Shown: positions 1 to 12,125, counted from the stretch's first letter. The stretch: 64,000 nucleotides of DNA from Sabethes cyaneus (GCF_943734655.1 NC_071354.1:158121142-158185141), one strand, 5' to 3'. Notes: generated by a model not told the origin, from the letters alone. Numbers and translations: made by a program.

Positions 1-129
1 CTAGAGACTTGATGGTCGATAGAGCAGAGTTCAGCACAAATGGAGGGTGTGTTTGTGTGTATGCGTATTTTTCCTTACTACTTTTGCATTTCCAATCACG
101 TTCCAAGAACCAGGTAGTGGATCAAGTTA

Positions 130-277
130 TAATTTGGCTTTGGACAAGAGGCCTCATTCGCACCTCCAGCAAGTATCATTCTGATAACTTGCCCTCGCAA
201 GAGGCTTTATTGTTGGTAAATGCAGAATTTAATAGGAAACAAGGATGTGGAGGGGCCTGAGAATAAACCCATGCTCT
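130..277 (-). mobile_element. Partial SINE, family C (tRNA-headed)
   Basis: The minus strand matches the middle of the complete family C SINE at 39077-39570, most clearly in a stretch around 230-277 containing AGGGGCCTGAGAATAAACCC. The tRNA-like head is missing: homology stops at about 277 against an unrelated repeat. The copy is diverged and has indels. The assignment rests on comparison inside this window only. Confidence 0.6.
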
Positions 278-282
278 TTCTC

Positions 283-430
283 CCTCCTTCATTGATACTG
301 AATTAGCACCAGTTTGTTCAATGTGTTGGTACGCTTGTTCAATGAGATCGCTGAACCAACGCTCTCATCATTTTGAACGTTTTACTCATTGTTTTTGTAG
401 TGATAAGTTGTTCAGTGAAATCCCTGAACC
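283..430 (+). repeat. Dispersed repeat D, copy 1
   Basis: Begins near CTTCATTGATACTGAATTAG and continues through an AATGAGATCGCTGAACCAAC block. The same block recurs at 47634-47792 and 48328-48515. This copy has a small insertion relative to the others and keeps the terminal GTTCAGTGAAAT words. No TIR, tRNA head or coding frame is visible, so the class is unknown. Confidence 0.7.
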
Positions 431-1133
431 AGTTTATGAGAATTTATGAGAATATTTGTTTTTTTCGTGTTTTCATGCTGTGTTGATTAAAAATATATGG
501 GTCAATTTACAGTCAATTTTTTTTTCTCGACAAAATATCTTTTTACGTTCTTTGTTAAAAAAAACGACACGTATTTTTTTATTTTGATGTTACTATTGCA
601 ATTCGCAAGATGATTTTATAAAGTATAGTAATCCGAAATATCACTATATTTTAAATGCTAATTGTAAACATCGTTTGTAATATAAAAAAACACGTTCTAC
701 CAGATGTGTTCACTAATCCACAAGCTTTCAAGCCATACCTCCTCTAGATTGTTTTTCAATAGTTCAATAGCGTATTTTCATAAACAATTGCAATTTTTTC
801 ATAGTTGAAACTTTTTTCTCGACTTTTTCGATTTTGAAATATTTGTTGATCTTTCTCGAAGAAGCATGCAACATTTGGAAATGGAGAAATGAGAGCTCTA
901 GGAATTATGACTTTTTATGTCTCGGCGCGTGTGCTGGTCCCTTTGAAAAAGTGCTCGAGATTCTTATTTTTCAATATAGTAATGTTCCGATTTTGTCAGC
1001 CCGATTTTTTCTTCCCCCGATTTTATCAGCTTTTTATCTCGATTTTATCGGCCTTTAAATTTTGTATAACTTTTGTGCTAAAAGTATGCTAAATTGTGCT
1101 AAAAGTATGCTAAATTGTGCTAAAAGTAAAACA
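431..1133. other. AT-rich spacer, no gene seen
   Basis: Short frames only, none with recognisable content. At about 1076-1128 there is a short tandem repeat with a 21-bp period (core GTGCTAAAAGTATGCTAAAT), two and a half copies, directly before the Helitron. Confidence 0.5.
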
Positions 1134-2007
1134 TCTATACTTATAAAAGAGGATTTCTGTCTGTCTGTCCGTATGTTCCTTTTAGAATCGAAAACTATTG
1201 GACTGATCGGCGTGAAAATTTGCATGTAGGGGTTTTTGGGGCTACTGAAGGTTCTCTCGATGGCAAAAGTCCCCTCACCCTACTAAGAGGGGGGGCTCCC
1301 ATACAAATCTATGCCTAAAAAAATGGATTTCTGTCTGTCTGCCCGTATGTTCCTTATAGAATCGAAAACTATTGAACCGATCGGCGTGAAAATTTGCATG
1401 TAGAGGGTTTTGGAGCTAGGGAAGGTTCTCTCGATGGCAAAAGATCCCTCCTCCTACTAAAAGGGGGAGCTCCCATACAAATGAAATACAAATTTCCTCA
1501 TAACTCCAGAAATAATCAAGCAAATGGAACCATATTTGGCATGTGGGTGTTTTTGGAGGCCTGAATTTTTCCTATGGTGAATTGAGACCCTTCCCCTCTT
1601 TAGGGGGGGAATTCTGTCCTCTCTACCTTTTAATAGAGGAGGGGGGGGGGGTTCCATACAAATGAAATACAAATTTCCTCATAACTCGAGAACCAATCAA
1701 GCAAATGGAACCAAATTTGACAAGTGGGTGTTTTTGGAGACAAGAATGTTTTCTATGGTGAATTGAAACCTCTCCCTGCTTTAGGAGGGGGGGCTCCTAT
1801 ACAAATGAAATACAAATGTTCTTATAACTCTAGAAGTTGGGGAAGTTGTTTTCTACTTTACTGTGAGGAAAATTTGTATATTATAACACCCATGAACTCC
1901 TTAGAAACTTGCAAAACTCGAGATTGTAGCAAAGGTCATCCGAGACTCACGATTTATGTACAACACAGTTTAATTTGTGACAATACGAAGTTTGTCGGGT
2001 CAGCTAG
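1134..2007 (+). mobile_element. Non-autonomous Helitron, 874 bp
   Basis: Starts with TC (TCTATACTTATAAAAG) and ends with CTAG. It lies between a host A at 1133 and a host T at 2008, which is the A/T target rule of Helitrons. About ten bases before the end a small hairpin (GACAA, 8-nt loop, TTGTC) precedes GGGTCAGCTAG. There are no TIRs and no TSD, as expected for rolling-circle elements. The interior has a few units of the same minisatellite that is expanded in the copy at 2987-5206. There is no Rep/helicase coding, so it is non-autonomous. Copies at 2987, 41223 and 48862 share both termini or one terminus. Confidence 0.8.
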
Positions 2008-2986
2008 TAATTTATAAAAATTTTCAGTCTGCATGAAACTATTCTATTCCCTGGGGAGAGTTATTGAATAAAATGATGCCTTTTTTGCGATGAAACAACT
2101 AATAAATTGTCCGGTTCTTTAAAGAAGAACAGGGCTTTCAAATGGAATAAAATTTTTTTAGCGGCCATCTTGGATTTGGTCGCCATATTGGATTTTATCA
2201 ATAAATCGCTAATTCTGCCATGAGCCTTCCAGCTGATTTTCTTTTTAAGGCCACCATTGGAAAGCTGAGAAAAAATTCTACAAGAAACATTCATAAAATT
2301 AGGTGTGCAATGGCATTAACTGAATAAAACAATCAGTTAGGCCATTACAAATATTTTAAAAAGTTTTTGTCCTTCCGGTGTTGACCAACTGGCCAACTGG
2401 CCAACGGTGTTGGCAAAAAAAACAACGAGATTTTTTAATCGTGCGAAAAAAATACTGCGTTTTTAGCATTTTTACTTAAACTTTAAACGTGAAAACTAAA
2501 TCTATTCTTGCTTTTTATATATTCGTTATTATATTCCATGCAAAAAATTACGAAAAATAAGAGAAAATCGAATGAAATTTTTTTTTACCGATTTTCGGAA
2601 ATTCCGTTGTTCGAAATTTACATTTCTATTCCGTGTTAGACACGTTAAAACTCGTTTTTCGAGTTTTTTTTAGGCTGTAGTGCCCACAGATAATTGATTT
2701 TATAAAAACATTTTGACTTATATCCGACAAATTATTTTTTTGCCCCCCGATTTTTCATACCAATTTCAAAGGGGGGAGGAGAGGGTGACAAAAACTTTAC
2801 AAATAATTTTCAATGGCCTTATCTGTGGCAAGGTTCACAATTTTCATATAGTTATTGCGATATTTCCAAAATTTACCATATCTTCTCCTATAATGGTATA
2901 TCTTGCTGAGTAATGCTTGGAGAGCTGAGTATAAAACCATAAAAATGTGACAACTCCACAGTGCAAAACACTACAAATATAAGTTA
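2008..2986. other. Spacer between Helitrons, no gene seen
   Basis: AT-rich, with no convincing frame. It contains a paired GCCATCTTGGATTTGG / GCCATATTGGATTT motif at about 2163-2198 and a dispersed repeat at 2334-2386, listed separately. A pyrimidine-poor block near 2760-2785 is unremarkable. Confidence 0.4.
2334..2386 (+). repeat. Short dispersed repeat shared with 41219-41271
   Basis: About 45 bases (ATTACAAATATTTTAAAAAG followed by a TTTTTGTCCTTCCGGTGTTG block) recur at 41223-41271, where they abut a truncated Helitron. The source element is not recognised. Confidence 0.6.
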
Positions 2987-5206
2987 CTAGCTAACCCGAC
3001 AAACTTCGTATTGCCACATATTAACCTGTGTTGTACATAAATCATGAATCTCGGATGATCTTTGTCACAATCTCGAGTTTTTCAAGCCCCCCAGTGGGCG
3101 GCGCTTCCGACGGCGGGTCACCGGCAACACTCGCGACCGTCTCGTCCTGAATGATCTAGTGTTACTATAGATAGTTTTTGTGGTCTTGTATTGACTAATG
3201 TTTTATGGAAGAGTCTCGAATTTCTCGAGTTCGATTAGTTTTTGAGTTTCGCAAAAATTTCTGTTTTATTTGTATGCGAGTCCATATCCCCGTACCACAG
3301 GGGTGAGAGGTCTCTAACTATCGTAAAATAAATTCAAGACTCCAAAATCTCCCACATGCCAAATTTGGTTCCATTTGCTTGATTAGTTCTCAAGTTATAA
3401 GGAAATTTGAATTTCATTTGTATGGGAGCTCCCCTCTTAAAAGAAGAAGGGGTCGTAATTCACCATAGAAAAAATTTCTGCCATCTAAAACTCCCACATG
3501 CCAAATTTGGTTCCATTTGATTGATTAGTTCTCGAGATAAGAGGAAATTTGCATTTCATTTGTATGGAAGCCCACCCTCCTAAAGGGGAGATGGGCCATA
3601 ACTTGCTTTCTAAAGAAGAGATGGGTCTCAATTCATCATAGAAAAAAATCTTGCGTCCAAAACCACTTACATGTCAAATTTGGTTCCATTTGCGTGATTA
3701 GTTCTAGAGTTATGAGGAAATTTGTATTTCGTTTGTATGAGAGCCCCCCCTCTTAAAAAGGTAAGGGGTCCTAATTCATCATAGAAGAAATGGTTGCCTC
3801 CAAAAACACCCACATGCCAAATATGGTTCCATTTGCTTGATTAGTTCTCGAATTATGAGGAAATTTGTATTTCATTTGTGTAGAAGCACCCCCTCTTAAA
3901 GTTGGGAGGGGTCCTAATTCACCATAGAAAATATTTTTGCCTCCAGAAACCTCCACATGCCAAATTTGGTTCTATTTGCTTGATTAGTTCTCGAGTTATG
4001 AGGAAATTTGAATTTCATTTGTATAAGAGCCCCCCTCCTAAAGTGGCTAGGGGTCCCAATTCATCATAGAAAAAATTTTTGTCTCAAAAACACCTACGTG
4101 CCAAATTTGGTTCCATTTGCTTGATTAGTTCTCGAGTTATGAGGAAATTTGTATTTCGTTTGTATAGGAGCCCCCCCTCTTAAAGTTGGGAGGGGTTCTA
4201 ATTCACCATAGAAAATATTCATGCCCTAGAAAACTTTCACATGCCAAATTTGGTTTCAGTTGCTTGATTAATTCTCGAGTTATGAGGAAATTTGCATTTC
4301 ATTTGTATAGGAGCCCCCTTTCCTAAAGTGGGGAGGGGTCCCAATTCATCATAGAAAAAAATTTTGTCTCCAAAAACACCCACGTGCCAAATTTTGTTCC
4401 ATGTGCTTGATTAGTTCTCAAGTTATGAGGAAATTTATATTTCGTTTGTATGGGAGCCCCCCCTCTTAAAGTGGGGAGGGGTCCTTATTCACCATAGAAA
4501 ATATTCTTGCCCTCGAAAACTTCCACATGCCAAATTTTGTTCCATTTGCTTGATTAGTTCTTCAGCTATGATGAAATTTGTATTTCATGTGTGTAGGATC
4601 CCCCCCTCCTAAAACAGGGAAGGGGTCCCAATTCATCATAGAAAAAATTTTTGTCTCCAAAAACACCCACATGCCAAATTTGGTTCCATTTGCCTAATTA
4701 CTTCTCAAGTTATGAGGAAAATTGTGTTTCTTTGGTACAGGAGCCCCCCTCTTAAAGTGGGGAGGGGTCCTAATTTACTATAGAAAATATTCTTGCCCTC
4801 GAAAACCTTCACATGCCAAATTTGGTTCCATTTGCTTGATTAGTTCTCGAGTTATGAGGAAATTTGTATGGAAGCCCCCCCTTTTAAAGAGGAGAGGAGT
4901 TATAATTCCCCTTATAAAGAGGAGAGGGGTCTCAATTTACCATAGAATAAATTCTTGTCACCGAAAACACCCATATGCCAAATTTTGTTCTATTTGCTTG
5001 ATTAGTTGTCGAGTTATGCATAAATTTGTGTTTCATTTGTATGGGAGCCCCCCGTCTTAGTGGGGGGAGGGGTCTCTAACCATCACTAAAACCTTTCCTG
5101 GCCCCAAAAACCTCTACATGCAAATTTTCACGCCGATTGGTTCAGTAGTTTTTGATTCTATAAGGAACATCCCGACAGACAGACAAAAATCCATTTTTGT
5201 ATATAA
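2987..5206 (-). mobile_element. Non-autonomous Helitron with expanded minisatellite
   Basis: Its 3' end on the minus strand reads GTCGGGTTAGCTAG and is bounded by the expected A/T target. The other end reaches the conserved GACAGACAGACAAAAATCC stretch and then diverges at about 5204, so the TC terminus is lost or mutated. The interior is dominated by the tandem array at 3340-5060. A GC-rich module at 3085-3170 recurs in the Helitron at 48862 and in the Mutator-like element at 61393. No helicase gene is present. Confidence 0.75.
3340..5060 (-). repeat. Tandem array, about 12 units of about 143 bp
   Basis: The landmark TTGGTTCCATTTGCTTGATT and its variants recur at about 3364, 3503, 3677, 3819, 3961, 4101, 4240, 4387, 4530, 4674, 4815 and 4978. 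Spacing is mostly 139-147 bp, with a few longer units. Each unit also holds a C-run/G-run pair (CCCCCTCTTAAAG...GGGGAGGGG) that can form a hairpin. The array lies wholly inside the Helitron. Confidence 0.85.
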
Positions 5207-5212
5207 TATTCC

Positions 5213-5626
5213 GCAGCATGCAAAACCGTTTTAAACGTATAGATGACGCAGCTCACATTGACACAGTATACACTGATCTAAAAGCCGCTGGTGACTGTAT
5301 TGACCATCAAATTTCAAAAACGGGAACTTTACCGGTTAGGAGCTTCTGACGAATTTGTCAGCTGGCTTCAGACATACATGACGAATCGAAGAATCTCAGT
5401 AAAACTAGCCTCTATCGAGTCCGATAGTTTTTGCAATAAGTGTGGTGTTCCACAAGGAAGTAAGTTAGAACCGTTACTTTTTCTCATATACTTTTATGAC
5501 GTAAGTTTTGTAATTCCAATTGGATGCAAATTATTACATGTGAATGATTTGAAAATATTTCGTGTCGTAAGATCCATAGAGCAGCTACAAAATCTCAAAC
5601 CGAAACCTGGGATTAATTATTCGTAA
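5213..5626 (+). pseudogene. Jockey-clade non-LTR reverse transcriptase fragment
   Basis: Three RT motifs are legible: a degraded YTDLKAAGD (motif A, normally with a second D), GVPQGSKLEPLLFLIY (motif B) and HVNDLKIF where the YADD box should be. A frameshift separates motif A from the rest, and the catalytic box has lost a D, so it cannot be active. Both ends are truncated, and the 5' side begins right after the Helitron end. Family assignment rests on the G-V-P-Q-G-S and L-F-L-I-Y pattern typical of Jockey/BS-like elements. Related scraps are at 15125-15786 and 63436-64000. Confidence 0.75.
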
Positions 5627-5639
5627 TAGGTTATAACAA

Positions 5640-8600
5640 TTACCAATGGGCGGATAAAGGCCGAAGCAGCGCAAGCATCAAACAGCGTTGGCGCGATCGA
5701 GAAAGATAGTATTTTGAAAATCTTAAATATTTCTTAAATAACACTACAACATAGTTGTTCGAATGCATCATTACGTGTAAAACCCGTACCTGATATGACA
5801 TGTCACTACAGTGGAGTATTCAAAACCATCTAATAAAAGTGCACTCTCATTGAAAATTTTGCTTCATCTTTTTTCTCTCTCTAGTGCGCTGGCTTGGTCT
5901 TAAATCGTTTTTTTCTCTCACAAATTTGCTGTGGCAGAAAAACTAGCGGGTAATTTTCAGATGCAGTAGCAGCTTAAAGAATTATAGTTGAAAGACTTAT
6001 AAAATGTGTCGTTAAACGTGAAAACTTTGAGAAAGTAAGACTGAATATGGTCTCAAAATGACGGAAAAACACTTTAAGCCGTGATCCTGTGTCTCCGGAA
6101 AGGGCTGAACGGTCCACCCAGCAGCAGCAGCAGCCAGCACAAATAAATCTGACCCAGCCCCATATTCATTACACTACTGTCCACTTGAGTGAAACCCTCG
6201 TAGTTTCCACTTCTGCAGAAAGTCCTTCGATACACTTCGTCAGCCGTCATGAACAGCCTGACAACACAAGTGTACCCACATTCGGACCGGACGAGCGAGC
6301 GCGCGCAACAATAAAGTCATTACGGTGTTCATCACGCGTAGCACATGGACCATTAAGTGTTGATTTTACTCTCGAAGAACGTCACAAATGTGAGCAACGG
6401 AAAGTCACTGCTGCTGGGACCGCGACCGGCCCGTCCGTCGTCCGCACGGTCACAGACTATGCAATGCGGACCGATGACCGATGACCGTAACGGGATGTGG
6501 AAGCTCGAAAAGCCGGCCAGCCAGCAGCGACAAGCAACATTTAACCTGTGTCGCAGGAAAAGAAGCGAAAGATTTTTGACGATTATCACTGGGACGCGAA
6601 AAAGCAACGAATAACCCAGAGAAAAAATGTTGCCACTGAGCTGGCTGACTAGCAATGAACGTAATCCTGCTGCGGTTGATTAAATTCGGGTTCCCCTCAT
6701 GAAATACTGACATGAACGAAAACTGGCTGCGTATATTTATTCGTTGATTCCGGAGAAACCTCCAGCGCATCACAAGCATCGAAAACCGCATTTTAGCGGT
6801 AAACGGTCCCGCCAAGAGGGACTAACAATACGTACGTCTGGTTTGTCTGTGCCAAAAGTATTGGCTTTGAGCTTGGATCCATATTCCGGGAACTTCCTTT
6901 CGGGGTCGGGAGGAAATCGGAAACGCGGTAACGGATCAGTGAAATTAAACTTACGGCCGAAGCTAAATAGCGGCGGAAAACCGGGATCAACGCACTCGAC
7001 CGATTATACATTGTGAGCGAGAAAAAAGCAAAAAAAAGCGAAAAAAAGATGGGCACCACCAGGCGGGTGCGCTCGTTTCGTCCGGCTGTCTACCCGAATC
7101 AGTGCGCGGAAGAGTGAACTGAAGAGCTTCATTTTCCGAGTGAGGGCGCACTCGATTTCAGTGTGCTTGTACATACGGAAAACTCTTCAAAAATTATTAA
7201 AAAAGTTTAATTGAGGTTGGAAAATTTCAATATAAAAATCCAATTATTTTGATTCTTCTTTCTTGTCGCTGCAGCCAAAACTAGTGATTTTTCTTCCTTT
7301 CGACAGGTTCGGAAAGCTCTCTTTTGTTGGAACAACTAACCGCACGTCTTTGGAAAGTTCTTGCACTATGCTGCACTTGTTCTTCGCTTTCAAATTCGGA
7401 TCCATTCCTTCTGCCGGGTGGAAGAATTTGCCCGACGCTGCTCTTGACACCCGTTTAACACCTCAACAACCACATAATACTCTAATAAATGTTGAATGTA
7501 GAATAAATTTTATTCAAAAAGTTTCCGATTTATCCATTTTCATCGATTTACTTGCTACGTTTCAGCGATTCTGCATCGAACAACATTCGAACCGATCGAT
7601 GTAAGAATTCGGCAAACACAATTTTTTGTATCGGAAAGCAGCAAGCATAAGAACCGCTTATCGAGAGAAACTTTTACCTAAAAGTTCACGATCATCGTAA
7701 TTTTTTTTTTCTACTCCCCCGCCCCGGGGGAGAAGGAAGCTTGCACTTTGCCGTACCGTGGAAAGAAAAACTCACTCACCGCATTGATTCCCCCCGGGTG
7801 CCACGCGGGTGAAAAAGTGAAACACTATTAGTTGCAGCGTGCAGCGAGCAGTGGCAGCGGTAGCAGTAAAGTTCATTTATATACTTTCATGTTTGGAGCC
7901 GTTTCGTTCTGTCTCCGGTTTTCCTCTTGCGCAAACTAGCATCGGGATGGCTGAGGCATCTATTTTGCTTATAATGAGTTTTATTTTATTTTAAAAATAA
8001 TTAAAAAGTAATTAAATAAGAAAAAATCTTCTTTGCCATTGCCAACGCCCGCATCGGCAGTGAGTAGTCGGGGCCATGGCGGGTGCAGGCACTTCTCCCG
8101 CAGCTCGAGTGAAGTGTCGAGAAATGCTTCGGAGTTGTGATCATATGTGGATGGCTGGATAAGAAGTACGCTATGGAAAAAGGGAAAGCGCTTGGCTGGA
8201 AAATTGGTTTCTCTGCGCAAGAGATCTAACTGGCACTGTCATGAGGCAGCCAGCACACGAAGAAGTGTGAAAATTGCAGCATTTATGTTCTTGTTGCTAT
8301 CTCTCACTTAATGTCGAGGTTTATGAACTTTCTTTCTTTCTTTTCGCTTTCTCACACCACAGTCGTGGTGGTTTTTATGGTTTAAATATGTGAAAACTTT
8401 AATGGGACTTCTTCACTGTTTGTTTTAAAGCGGCGTTGCTTATCTTTTCCGGAATGATTGCGAGTTTGCAGTTTTGCACCGAATATGCCCGCCACAATTT
8501 TTTTTACCATTCTCTCTAGGTAATGTCCAATCGATATGCTTAAAACTGTTTCGGTAAAATACAACATTCACCATTTTATTATACAAAATGGTCATACCTT

Positions 8601-8804
8601 TGTACAAATAATAGCAAAATCCAATTGGAAATTAACTCTTTCCAATCCATAATAAATATATTCGATATAACGACTATTTTAAACTCCCAACTAGTTTTCG
8701 AGGCAAACGATACTTACAAAATACGGTACCATGTCAGACTCTCAGCCAATACCGTTGTTGTCATTTTCTTGTACACGTCAAAACTATCCCGAATACGTAA
8801 TGAT
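5640..8804. other. Low-copy region, no gene recognised
   Basis: About 3.1 kb with several GC-rich patches (6100-6500, 6800-7100, 7690-7860, 8040-8240) that look like unique intergenic or intronic DNA. A (CAG) run lies at 6119-6135. An open frame of 131 codons at 6089-6484 has no domain I recognise. A 23-bp palindrome sits at 8570-8592 (ACCATTTT ATTATAC AAAATGGT). No splice-site and coding combination persuades me here. Confidence 0.4.
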
Positions 8805-8819
8805 AATAAGCAAACACTT
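8805..8819 (+). repeat. Target-site duplication, left copy (15 bp)
   Basis: AATAAGCAAACACTT, identical to 10355-10369. It flanks the RTE insertion exactly. Confidence 0.9.
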
Positions 8820-10354
8820 AACAACTGAACACTTAATGGCGAAGTCGCAGAAGGAGGCGGAACGGAAATTAACTAGCACCTGATCTCCAAGAAGTCAAAC
8901 GAGAAATCGGGCTGCTGAAGACCAATAAAGCCGCTGGGAAGGACCGCCTACCAGCAGAGCTTTATAACCATGGCGGAGAAACGCTAGCAAAGGGTCTGCA
9001 CTGGGTTATTTCGAGGATTTGGGAGGAGGAAAAGCTACCGGAGGAATGGATGGATGGAGTGGTTTGTCCCATCTACAAATAGGGTGATCGGATAGACTGC
9101 TGCAACTATCGTGGTATTACGCTGGTAAACGCCGCCTACAAGGTACTCTCCCAGATCCTGTTACGCCAGTTGTCACCGATAGCACAAGGTTTCGTAGAGA
9201 ATTATCAGGCGGGTTTCATGGGGGCTCGCGCAACTACGGACCAAATTTTTACTATCCGACAGATCTTGCGGAAATGTCTGGAGTACAACGTGCCCACGCA
9301 TCACATCTTTATTGATTTCAAAGCAGCATACGATACAGTCGATCGCGATATGCTATGGCAGATAATGCACGAACAGGGTTTTCCGGACAAACGCATCTCT
9401 GGGACACTCTCGAGTCCCTTCGAGACGCGGCGAGGGTTGAGACAAGGTGACGGTTTATCCTGCATGCTGTTCAACATCGTTCTTGATCGAAACAAGAGGC
9501 ACGATTTTTACCAAGGGTAGCCAACTTCTGGGTTTTGCAGACGACTTCGATATCATAGCCAGGAACTTTGCGACGGCGGAGGCAATCTACACCAGACTGA
9601 TAGCGGAGTCTAGGAGAATTGGGCTAAAAATAAATGCGTTGAAGACCAAATACGTGAAAGGAAGCGGCTCAAAAGAAACAAACGCGCGTCTCCCACGGAC
9701 GGTAACCGTTGACGGCGACGAACTAGAAGTGGTAGAGGAGTTCGTGTATTTGGGATCGCTGGTAACCGCGGACAACAACACTAGTTAGGAGATCCAGCGG
9801 CGCATCCAAGCCGAAAATCAGGCCTACTTTGCCCTTCGTAAAACGCTACGATCAGGAAACATACGACGCCGCACGAAGCTAACAATGTACAAAACCTTTC
9901 TTAGATCGGCAGTTCTTTATTGACTTGAAGCCGTGACGCTGCTCACGGAGGACATACGCGCCCTTGCTGTGTTCGAGCGAAAACTGCTGCGGACGATATT
10001 TGGCGGAGTACAAACAGAAAGCGGAGAGTAGCGGAGGCGTATGAATCACTAGCTACAGGCGCTGCTTGGGGAGACTCCCATCGTACATCTAGCGAAAGTT
10101 AGCAGACTACGGTGGGCCGGACACGTCGTAAGGATGCCGGACAACAGTGCGACGAAAATAGTCGTCTTCAATAACCCCACCGGCGTCAGGAACAGGAGGC
10201 CCTAACGTGTACGATGGCTCGACCAGATCAAAAGCGGTTTGCGACTTCTGAGACGACTAGGAAATTGGCGACGAGTGGCCCAAGACCGAGTTGAATGGAG
10301 ACGAGTGCTTGAAACAGCACGAGCCACCCCGGCTCTATGCTGAAGAAGAAGAAG
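8820..10354 (+). pseudogene. 5'-truncated RTE-clade non-LTR retrotransposon
   Basis: A 1,535-bp relic of the RT half of an APE-type non-LTR element. In order it shows: a thumb-proximal region with KAAGKDRLPAELY, a CNYRGITLVNAAYKVLSQIL block, HHIFIDFKAAYDTVDRD (RT motif A), RRGLRQGDGLS (motif B), GFADDFDII (the catalytic ADD box), and a conserved C-terminal segment to about 10340 ending in a (GAA)n tail. The endonuclease is missing. Damage includes a stop after CPIYK at about 9080, an in-frame loss of about 20 residues before motif B, a frameshift near 9490, and further stops at about 9787, 9921 and 10203. The short simple-repeat tail and the 5' truncation are normal products of target-primed reverse transcription. 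RTE is inferred from resemblance to the CFDP2-like endonuclease/RT family. Confidence 0.85.
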
Positions 10355-10369
10355 AATAAGCAAACACTT
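10355..10369 (+). repeat. Target-site duplication, right copy (15 bp)
   Basis: AATAAGCAAACACTT, the exact partner of 8805-8819. The GAA tail of the RTE element ends at its first base. Confidence 0.9.
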
Positions 10370-10650
10370 TCTTATGTGCGGTGATCAATCACAAAAAATT
10401 TTCTAGTATAGAAACGACATGTGCATTCGCCGCTCTTTGCTAATAATTGTAGTTGGAATAGAACGGACGTGTCAATTTTTGCACAATTTTTCAGTTAATC
10501 AGTGCTTTTAGGATCTGCTAAGAACGGATACAGTAGAATTTGATCTCAATTTTAAATATGGTGTATCTTTACATAACGGTGTTATTTCGCATATTTCAGG
10601 CATAAGATTTATATTTTTACCAGTACGGCCAATAGAAATGGAAGCCCAAA

Positions 10651-10843
10651 CAAAAAATCAAAACCATGGGCAATAAACGGAACTTGACCCTTTTTTAATT
10701 ACAAAATTCGCAGCCGGCAGACGAAGTACAGGACAGCTACGGGGCTAGTGCAATAATTCTACTGCCTCTATCTAGCAGCACCACCCAGCCGAGATTCGAA
10801 CATACGACGAGTGGCTTGTTAGACCAGCTAACTGGGGGTCAAA
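10651..10843 (-). mobile_element. SINE family A, near complete copy
   Basis: The minus strand reads GTCTAACAAGCCACTCGTCG, then ATGTTCGAATCTCGGCTGG with a good pol III box B, then GCACTAGCCCCGTAGCTGTC and the family tail ending near GCCCATGGTTTTGATTTTTT. The same order occurs at 23545-23725 and 61066-61262. Box A is diverged. No clear TSD was found. Confidence 0.65.
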
Positions 10844-10845
10844 TC

Positions 10846-11419
10846 TAGTATGACAAATGAATCGTATATATTTTTTTTGCTTGATTTTAACTGCAAATTA
10901 TTTTAATTATTTTATTACATGTAACTTATTTTAACAACTTATTTGATTGTACTATTGAGCTAACGAGGAACAAAATGAAATAGCAGTTGACTTAGTATTC
11001 AGTTCTACCACTGTAAATAGGAAGATTAATTGAGCTTTTAATAATTTATAAGTAAAATTTAGCAGGTTAGTGAATGGATGAATAATGCGTAAGTGCTCCT
11101 CAGCCTGTTATCTAGCAACTCTTATCCCTACCTCCTTATGGTACCAGTCGGAATAAAAGCAACCTTAGTGGAGATCGGGACCAACCCCGGTGGAAACTAA
11201 GGTTGTATATGGACAGAGAAGGCTAAGAGTAGCAACTAGGAATAGCCTCGTTAATCTTAAACGTCTGTTCCCATGTCAGGGGCGGCTCTAGATGGCTTGA
11301 CGATTTTTCAACCGAGTTCGCGGTTGTACTCCAGATTAGGAGCAGCTTCCGACAGCGTCTGAATAAGCATTGAGTTGTCTCGGCACTACACCCAAGATAG
11401 CAGCCCCCTCACGAGACTC
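10846..11419. other. Spacer, no gene seen
   Basis: AT-rich to about 11080. A GC-richer block at 11088-11410 (CTCCTCAGCCTGTTATCTAG, AACCCCGGTGGAAACTAAGG) looks like the untranslated end of a retroelement, but I cannot name it. No frame is convincing. Confidence 0.3.
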
Positions 11420-11472
11420 CCCAAGTAACAATTTTAGTTTTTTAGTTTAGTGTTTTATTGCACTCTTATGGG
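11420..11472 (+). mobile_element. MITE M1, half copy
   Basis: Begins CCCAAGTAACA and reaches TTTTATTGCACTCTTATG, the left half of the palindromic MITE that is complete at 41111-41218. The right half is absent. Confidence 0.6.
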
Positions 11473-11739
11473 TATGAAATGGGGAAGGCAACTAGGAAGA
11501 AGCGCCCTACATAGCTCTAGCCATCCCAAGCCCCTACCTAGCGCCTCCACGTGGCCATACCTGGAAATACTTCAATTTGTATAATTGAGTAGCCAAGCTA
11601 GGAGGCGCGGAGTCGTGCGGTTTTCAGTTCCTAACCTTACAAATGTAGTTTTAGGCAACCATTAAACCACACGACTTTATTTTCAAGTATTATATGATTT
11701 AAACTAATATTTTTGGCAAACTAATCTATTTTCAAAGAG

Positions 11740-12090
11740 CGAAATAAGGCGCTATATCCTTGGCCAATTGCAGCCTGGCTTCTGGTCTAAATACCATTAG
11801 TTCATCCCTGAGGGTCCGGAGTATCACTTAACCTTTATTAGCAAAGATACTCCCAACGATTGTAAATAAATCATTATCTATGTGTACGGGAAGCGTTTGG
11901 TACGGGAGGTCCACGCTTTCTTCCTTCCCCTTGATTTCAAGGAGTTAAATGGAATTAGATATTTTTTCTGGTTCCACTTGATTCCTTGGAATTCTCTCTG
12001 CGGTACATGCTGCGCAGTTGGCCTGGCCGTTGACAAGAAAAATGATTGATTCAAGTAATCGTCATTTTCCAGGATGCCTTCAAGAATTGG
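11740..12090 (-). pseudogene. Decayed coding-like fragment, family unknown
   Basis: On the minus strand two overlapping frames give plausible protein: one ending KKAWTSRTKRFPYT then a stop, the next with HIDNDLFTIVGSIFANKG, a stop, then LRDELMVFRPEARLQLAKDI. A frame switch and an in-frame stop suggest an old pseudogene, perhaps the accessory protein of a DNA transposon. I do not recognise a domain, and the call could be wrong. Confidence 0.3.
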
Positions 12091-12102
12091 CTGCGTTAGT
12101 GT

Positions 12103-12125
12103 GAGATTAGATTAGATTAGATTAG
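12103..12125 (+). repeat. (GATTA)n microsatellite
   Basis: Four to five perfect GATTA units immediately before MITE M1. Confidence 0.85.

Noticed and set aside
6089..6484. 131-codon frame with a glutamine run
   Set aside because: No domain, no splice support; sits in GC-rich DNA where stops are rare.
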